Source of the DNA: JBFMFB01 sp040752115
GTDB lineage: Bacteria > Pseudomonadota > Gammaproteobacteria > Burkholderiales > Sulfuricellaceae
Assembly: GCA_040752115.1 (NCBI GenBank)
Contig: JBFMFB010000053.1
Span: forward strand, 1 to 9,495
Reading direction: 5' to 3'
DNA length: 9,495 nucleotides
Shown here: positions 6,156 through 9,495 of the stretch, piece by piece
Numbering within the stretch: the first letter of the stretch is position 1
Layout: each line of letters opens with the position of its first letter
Translations under genes and position numbers: made by a program
The notes under the pieces: generated by a model
The model's input: only the letters and a program-made list of their open reading frames with translations
What the model was told of the DNA's origin: nothing
Databases searched by the model: none

Positions 6156-7133
6156 TTAGTCCCCGGCGCCGGAGCGGGGTTCGCCTTCCCGATCCAGACG
6201 CCGCAAAAAATCGTCCAGCTCCGTCGGCAGCGGCGCTTCGAGGCCGAGCGGCTCGCCCGTCGCCGGATGCCGGATAATCACCCGATATGCGTGCAGAAAC
6301 ATGCGTTTCAAGCCTCTCCTCTGCAATTCCTTGTTCAGCGCGAAATCGCCATATTTGTCGTCGCCCGCGATGGGAAAGCCCAAGTGGGCGAGATGAACCC
6401 GGATCTGGTGGGTACGTCCGGTCTTGAGCTCCGCCTCGAGCAGGCTGAATTCCTTCCAGGCGCGGCGCAGCATGAAAACCGTATGCGCTGCCTTCCCTTC
6501 GTCGCTCACGCTCACCCTGCGTTCGCCCTCCGCGGTCAGATATTTATGCAGGGGAAATTTCACATTCTGCCGGGTATTCTTCCATTGCCCCTTGACCAGC
6601 GCCAGATAGCGCTTATCCATTTCCCCTTCGCGCATGGCGCGGTGAAGGGCGGTGAGCGCGCTGCGCTTCTTCGCCAGGAGCAGGACGCCGGAAGTTTCAC
6701 GGTCGAGGCGGTGCACGAGCTCGATGAATTTCAGCTCCGGCCGCTCCAGTCGCAACTGCTCGATCACGCCGCGGCTGATGCCGCTGCCGCCGTGCACCGC
6801 CATTCCTGCGGGCTTATTGACCACCAGCAGCGCATCGTCCTCGTAAAGAACGCTCTGCGCCAGCCTGGGCGCAACCGGTGCGGCCGCGGCGGCCGGGCGT
6901 TCGAGTTGCGCCGTTCTTACCGGCGGGAGGCGCAGCACATCCCCAACGGCCATGCGATAGGTCGGGGCGGCCCGCTTGCCGTTCACCCGCACTTCGCCGC
7001 GGCGCAGAACGCGATAGACATGGCTTTTCGGCACCCCTTTCAGCTGTTTCAGCAAAAAATTGTCCAGCCGCTGCCCCTCGCTGTCTTCGCCGATGGTGAC
7101 AAATGTTACAGATTCTTTGCGCAAATCATTCAT
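6156..7133 (-). CDS. rluC: Ribosomal large subunit pseudouridine synthase RluC
   Basis: 325 residues. It converts specific uridines of 23S rRNA to pseudouridine (955, 2504 and 2580 in E. coli). An S4 RNA-binding domain occupies about 20-75 (GQRLDNFLLKQLKGVPKSHVYR and GEVRVNGKR). The catalytic domain has D144 in HRLDRETSG, the same number as in E. coli RluC, and GRTHQIRVH further on. An Ala/Pro linker (80-90) joins the domains. The combination S4 + RluA-type domain next to rne identifies RluC rather than RluA or RluD. The ATG at 7133 has no clear Shine-Dalgarno; TATAAG four bases upstream could be a -10, giving a leaderless message. It is first in an operon with the HAD phosphatase and divergent from rne. 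Confidence 0.93.
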   Translation of the reverse strand: MNDLRKESVTFVTIGEDSEGQRLDNFLLKQLKGVPKSHVYRVLRRGEVRVNGKRAAPTYRMAVGDVLRLPPVRTAQLERPAAAAAPVAPRLAQSVLYEDDALLVVNKPAGMAVHGGSGISRGVIEQLRLERPELKFIELVHRLDRETSGVLLLAKKRSALTALHRAMREGEMDKRYLALVKGQWKNTRQNVKFPLHKYLTAEGERRVSVSDEGKAAHTVFMLRRAWKEFSLLEAELKTGRTHQIRVHLAHLGFPIAGDDKYGDFALNKELQRRGLKRMFLHAYRVIIRHPATGEPLGLEAPLPTELDDFLRRLDREGEPRSGAGD

Positions 7134-7137
7134 TTTG

Positions 7138-7143
7138 CTTATA
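7138..7143 (-). promoter_or_regulatory. Possible -10 of rluC (leaderless)
   Basis: TATAAG on the minus strand ends four bases before the rluC ATG. No good -35 partner is visible, so this is tentative. Confidence 0.25.
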
Positions 7144-7172
7144 CTGTTGCCGTTAAACTTGCCTCGAGATGG

Positions 7173-7255
7173 AATTCGCCGTCATATCTTAAAGCTAGCC
7201 ACGGCGAATGCATATTCGAAGGAATTTCTGGACAACGCCGAACGAACGGCGAATT
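7173..7255. repeat. Three copies of CGGCGAAT in the rluC-rne control region
   Basis: AATTCGCCG (7173-7181, inverted), CGGCGAAT (7202-7209) and CGGCGAATT (7247-7255). The third also pairs with CGCCG (7236-7240) as a local hairpin with loop AACGAA. Confidence 0.55.
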
Positions 7256-7301
7256 GATCAGATATTCCCAGACACATCGGGCTTGCGGCAAAGCGGGTCC
7301 G

Positions 7302-7330
7302 AAAGTGGTTAATTTCGCTCACCACTTTTT
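7302..7330 (+). terminator. Terminator-like hairpin in the rluC-rne gap
   Basis: AAAGTGGT (7302-7309), an 11-base loop, ACCACTTT (7321-7328) and a T-run to 7330. The stem is only moderately GC-rich and the loop is long. If rne transcription starts upstream, it could attenuate it; otherwise it may stop stray transcription. Confidence 0.45.
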
Positions 7331-7463
7331 GAAAGTAGCGATAGTAATTGATTTTTGCGCTCAAAACACTCGTGGATCAACGAGGTCTTGTCCAACCTAC
7401 TTCGCGCTTGAACGAAAGCAAGCGGTTTGGCCTTAGACGAGATCGGCAAAACAGGCACAACGA

Positions 7464-7516
7464 GTTTCAGTGAAGACTAAACGAGTTAGTCAAACTAAAA
7501 CCTGCGGTTTTGCAGG
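7464..7516 (+). ncRNA. Adjacent hairpins in the rne leader
   Basis: GTTT (7464-7467) and GACTAA (7475-7480) pair with TTAGTC (7486-7491) and AAAC (7492-7495) around loop ACGAG. Directly after, AAAACC/GGTTTT (7497-7502/7506-7511, loop TGC) competes with CCTGC/GCAGG (7501-7505/7512-7516); the two cannot form together. Confidence 0.5.
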
Positions 7517-7541
7517 GATCTCTGAAAAATGACGGCCGGAG

Positions 7542-7603
7542 ATTTCAACACAGCCTGGCTTGCAAAGCAAGTAAACAGGCGTCGAAATGAAATGGTGCAA
7601 GCC
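7542..7603 (+). ncRNA. Compound stem-loop with alternative pairing in the rne leader
   Basis: A three-tier hairpin is visible: ATTTC (7542-7546) with GAAAT (7584-7588), GCCTG (7553-7557) with CAGGC (7576-7580), and CTTGC (7559-7563) with GCAAG (7567-7571) around loop AAA. The competing strand TGCAAGCC (7596-7603) is perfectly complementary to GGCTTGCA (7557-7564) and would break the upper part. Confidence 0.55.
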
Positions 7604-7636
7604 CTTTGGAGACAAACCGGGATACTCTGCTTTCAA

Positions 7637-7654
7637 AATCATAACGCTATGATT
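7637..7654 (+). ncRNA. Hairpin with ACGC tetraloop in the rne leader
   Basis: AATCATA (7637-7643), loop ACGC, TATGATT (7648-7654), a perfect 7-bp stem. Confidence 0.5.
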
Positions 7655-7674
7655 AGTTGCAGCTAACCTATCCT

Positions 7675-7696
7675 TTACGCTCCAAGCAGAGCGTAA
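7675..7696 (+). ncRNA. 8-bp hairpin in the rne leader
   Basis: TTACGCTC (7675-7682), loop CAAGCA, GAGCGTAA (7689-7696), a perfect 8-bp stem about 46 bases before the rne start codon. Confidence 0.5.
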
Positions 7697-7710
7697 TGAG
7701 GTTTATCTTG

Positions 7711-7731
7711 CCCGTGTCGAGAGCGCGGGAG
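7711..7731 (+). promoter_or_regulatory. Hairpin sequestering the rne Shine-Dalgarno
   Basis: CCCGTG (7711-7716), loop TCGAGAG, CGCGGG (7724-7729), one G-U pair. The likely ribosome binding site GGGAG (7727-7731) is half inside the stem, 11 bases before the ATG at 7743. Opening of this stem would be needed for good translation. Confidence 0.5.
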
Positions 7732-7742
7732 AACACATAACA

Positions 7743-9495
7743 ATGAAACGCATGCTGTTCAACGCAACCCAGGCTGAGGAGTTGCGTGTAGCCATCGTCG
7801 ACGGTCAAAAACTGATTGACCTCGACATCGAATCAGCCGGAAAAGAACAACGCAAGAGCAACATCTACAAGGGCGTCATCACCCGCATCGAGCCGAGTCT
7901 TGAAGCCGCCTTCATCGACTACGGCACTGACCGCCACGGCTTTCTGCCGTTCAAGGAGATATCCCGCAGCAATTTCCAGCTCGCCGAAGGCGCCGACATT
8001 TCCCGCGCCCGCATCCAGGACGTGCTGCGCGAAGGGCAGGAACTGATCGTTCAGGTGGAAAAGGATGAACGCGGCAGCAAGGGCGCGGCGCTCACCACCT
8101 TCATCAGCCTGGCCGGCCGCTACCTCGTGCTGATGCCCAACAACCCCCGCGGCGGCGGCGTATCGCGCCGCATCGAGGGGGAGGACCGCGACGAGTTGCG
8201 GGAAGTCATGGCGCAACTGGAAGTCCCGGCCGGCATGAGCATCATCGCGCGCACCGCCGGCATCGGCCGCACCCTGGAAGAACTGCAATGGGACTTGAAT
8301 TACCTGCTGCAGCTGTGGCGCGCGATCGAAAACGCCTCGCACGGCCAGAGCGGCGCCTTCCTGATCTACCAGGAAGGCAGCCTGGTGATCCGCGCCATTC
8401 GCGACTACTTTCAGCCCGACATCGGCGAGATCCTGATCGATACGGAATCGGTATACGACCAGGCAGTCCAGTTCATGAGCCACGTCATGCCCAACAACGT
8501 GGGCAAGGTGAAGCTCTACAAGGATGATGTACCGCTTTTCTCGCGCTTTCAGATCGAGCATCAGATCGAAACCGCCTATTCGCGTGAAGTGTCGCTGCCA
8601 TCCGGCGGCGCCATCGTGATCGACCACACCGAAGCGCTGGTCTCGGTCGACGTCAACTCGGCCCGCGCCACCCGCGGCACCGACATTGAGCAGACCGCGT
8701 TCAATACCAATCTCGAAGCCGCGGACGAAATCGCACGCCAACTGCGTCTGCGTGATCTGGGTGGACTGGTGGTGATCGACTTCATCGATATGGAAAGCCA
8801 GCGCAACCAGCGCGAGGTGGAAAACCGCTTGCGCGATGCCCTGCGCCCTGACCGGGCACGGGTACAGACCGGCAAGATTTCGCGCTTTGGCCTGCTCGAG
8901 CTGTCGCGCCAGCGGCTGCAGCCCTCCCTCGGCGAAACCAGCCATATTCCCTGCCCGCGCTGCCACGGCACCGGCCACATCCGAGGTACAGAATCATCTG
9001 CCCTGCATATCCTGCGCATCCTGCAGGAAGAAGCGATGAAGGAAAACAGCGCCGCCATCCACGCCCAAGTGCCCGTGGATGTCGCCACCTTCCTGCTGAA
9101 CGAGAAGCGGGCGGATATCCACGCCATCGAATCGCGCTTCAGGGTCGACGTGGTACTGATCCCCAATCCTCACCTCGAAACGCCGAATTATTCTGTCGTT
9201 CGGCTGCGCCCTGACGAAGTGAAGGGCGAAAGCGCCCAGCCCAGCTACCAAATGATCGAGATGCCGGTGGAAGCCGTCGAATCCAGAGCCGCCCCCCAGG
9301 AAGCCAAGGCGCCCCGCCAGCTTGCCGCCGTGCGCGGCATTACCCCGGAGCAGCCCGCGCCGACCCGTGTGGAAGCGCCGGCGCCGCAGCCTTCCCTGTT
9401 CGGGAAGATCAAAGGCTGGTTGCAGAAGCTGAGCGGCGCCAAAGAGGAGGAACCGGAAAAACCCAAGGCGCGCGCACCGCAACAGCAGCGACGCA
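7743..9495 (+). CDS. rne: Ribonuclease E, N-terminal 584 residues (runs off window end)
   Basis: Essential endoribonuclease that starts mRNA decay and processes rRNA and tRNA, normally at the inner membrane as scaffold of the degradosome. The start MKRMLFNATQAEELRVAIVDGQ is nearly identical to E. coli. Order: S1 domain within about 36-120, 5'-phosphate sensor around R170-T171, DNase I-like catalytic domain with D303 (VDVNSARATRG) and D346 (VVIDFIDM), Zn-link CPRC with C404 and C407, then the small tetramer domain to about 510. The numbering of D303, D346, C404 and C407 equals E. coli. After a Pro/Ala linker, PSLFGKIKGWLQKLSG (550-565) resembles the amphipathic membrane anchor, followed by an acidic then Arg/Lys/Gln-rich segment, probably the start of the RNA-binding scaffold. 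No stop is reached, so the gene continues beyond 9495. The extra C-terminal part argues against the shorter RNase G. Confidence 0.96.
   Translation, partial: MKRMLFNATQAEELRVAIVDGQKLIDLDIESAGKEQRKSNIYKGVITRIEPSLEAAFIDYGTDRHGFLPFKEISRSNFQLAEGADISRARIQDVLREGQELIVQVEKDERGSKGAALTTFISLAGRYLVLMPNNPRGGGVSRRIEGEDRDELREVMAQLEVPAGMSIIARTAGIGRTLEELQWDLNYLLQLWRAIENASHGQSGAFLIYQEGSLVIRAIRDYFQPDIGEILIDTESVYDQAVQFMSHVMPNNVGKVKLYKDDVPLFSRFQIEHQIETAYSREVSLPSGGAIVIDHTEALVSVDVNSARATRGTDIEQTAFNTNLEAADEIARQLRLRDLGGLVVIDFIDMESQRNQREVENRLRDALRPDRARVQTGKISRFGLLELSRQRLQPSLGETSHIPCPRCHGTGHIRGTESSALHILRILQEEAMKENSAAIHAQVPVDVATFLLNEKRADIHAIESRFRVDVVLIPNPHLETPNYSVVRLRPDEVKGESAQPSYQMIEMPVEAVESRAAPQEAKAPRQLAAVRGITPEQPAPTRVEAPAPQPSLFGKIKGWLQKLSGAKEEEPEKPKARAPQQQRR

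Larger units (their letters stand above)
7134..7742. other. Long rluC-rne divergent intergenic region with structured rne leader
   Basis: 609 bases without a recognised gene. From left to right on the + strand it contains three copies of CGGCGAAT in mixed orientation (7173-7255), a terminator-like hairpin (7302-7330), then hairpins at 7369-7384, 7405-7424, 7464-7495, 7497-7516, 7542-7588, 7637-7654, 7675-7696 and 7711-7729. This is much denser than the other intergenic stretches. E. coli rne has a 361-base 5' UTR with hairpins through which RNase E controls its own mRNA, so a structured leader is expected by function. I cannot place the rne promoter with confidence. Confidence 0.7.

Noticed and set aside
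5919..7436. 505-residue reading frame on the + strand
   Set aside because: It is the antisense shadow of rluC and the HAD gene, whose catalytic motifs are intact on the minus strand. High GC keeps the opposite frame open.
7529..7666. 45-codon ORF in the rne leader
   Set aside because: It has no convincing ribosome binding site, no recognisable protein features, and overlaps several strong hairpins. RNA structure is the better explanation.
7833..8978. 381-residue reading frame on the minus strand
   Set aside because: It is antisense to the rne catalytic domain, which is conserved to the residue number on the + strand. The composition is Ala/Val/Asp/Gly-rich as expected for a shadow frame.

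Overview
The window looks like a chromosomal segment of a betaproteobacterium. The order rne / rluC / HAD phosphatase / sppA, the protein sequences, the GC-rich codon use and two TAAAAT-type -10 boxes inside a shared GGTAAAATTGCG string all point there. Genus cannot be fixed from sequence alone.

Left part (about 1-1660) is accessory DNA. Positions 1-126 resemble the terminal repeats of an IS21-type element. Positions 151-204 resemble the left half of an integron attC site without its right-hand GTTRRRY box. Next comes a complete REP-associated tyrosine (HUH, Y1) transposase gene on the minus strand, flanked by 25-bp inverted repeats that match at 24 positions. At each end the outer GGGGTCAG of the repeat is iterated together with adjacent flank. 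Just beyond lies a small gene with its own sigma-70 promoter and terminator, encoding an 88-residue exported protein with four evenly spaced cysteines and no family I recognise.

Middle part (1740-4440) is amino-acid and polyamine metabolism. A class I aspartate-type aminotransferase (+) and a fold-type III ornithine/lysine-type decarboxylase (-) converge on one bidirectional terminator. The decarboxylase is preceded by a 23-codon leader ORF with a near-perfect ribosome binding site, which suggests regulation in its leader.

Right part (4441-9495) is the conserved housekeeping block. On the minus strand are rluC (23S rRNA pseudouridine synthase), a HAD phosphatase starting 3 bases after it, and sppA (membrane S49 signal-peptide peptidase). 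Divergent from rluC is rne (RNase E, +), which runs off the window end at about residue 584. The complete catalytic half is present, with D303, D346, C404 and C407 at the same numbers as in E. coli, plus a membrane-anchor-like amphipathic helix near 550-565.

The 609-base rluC-rne gap is the most structure-rich non-coding stretch: a chain of about nine hairpins, one terminator-like; a pair of mutually exclusive 8-bp pairings; a hairpin overlapping the rne Shine-Dalgarno; and a 14-codon ORF ending 2 bases before the rne start. RNase E is known to autoregulate through its 5' UTR in E. coli. Whether this leader does the same by a different fold is the main open question of the window.
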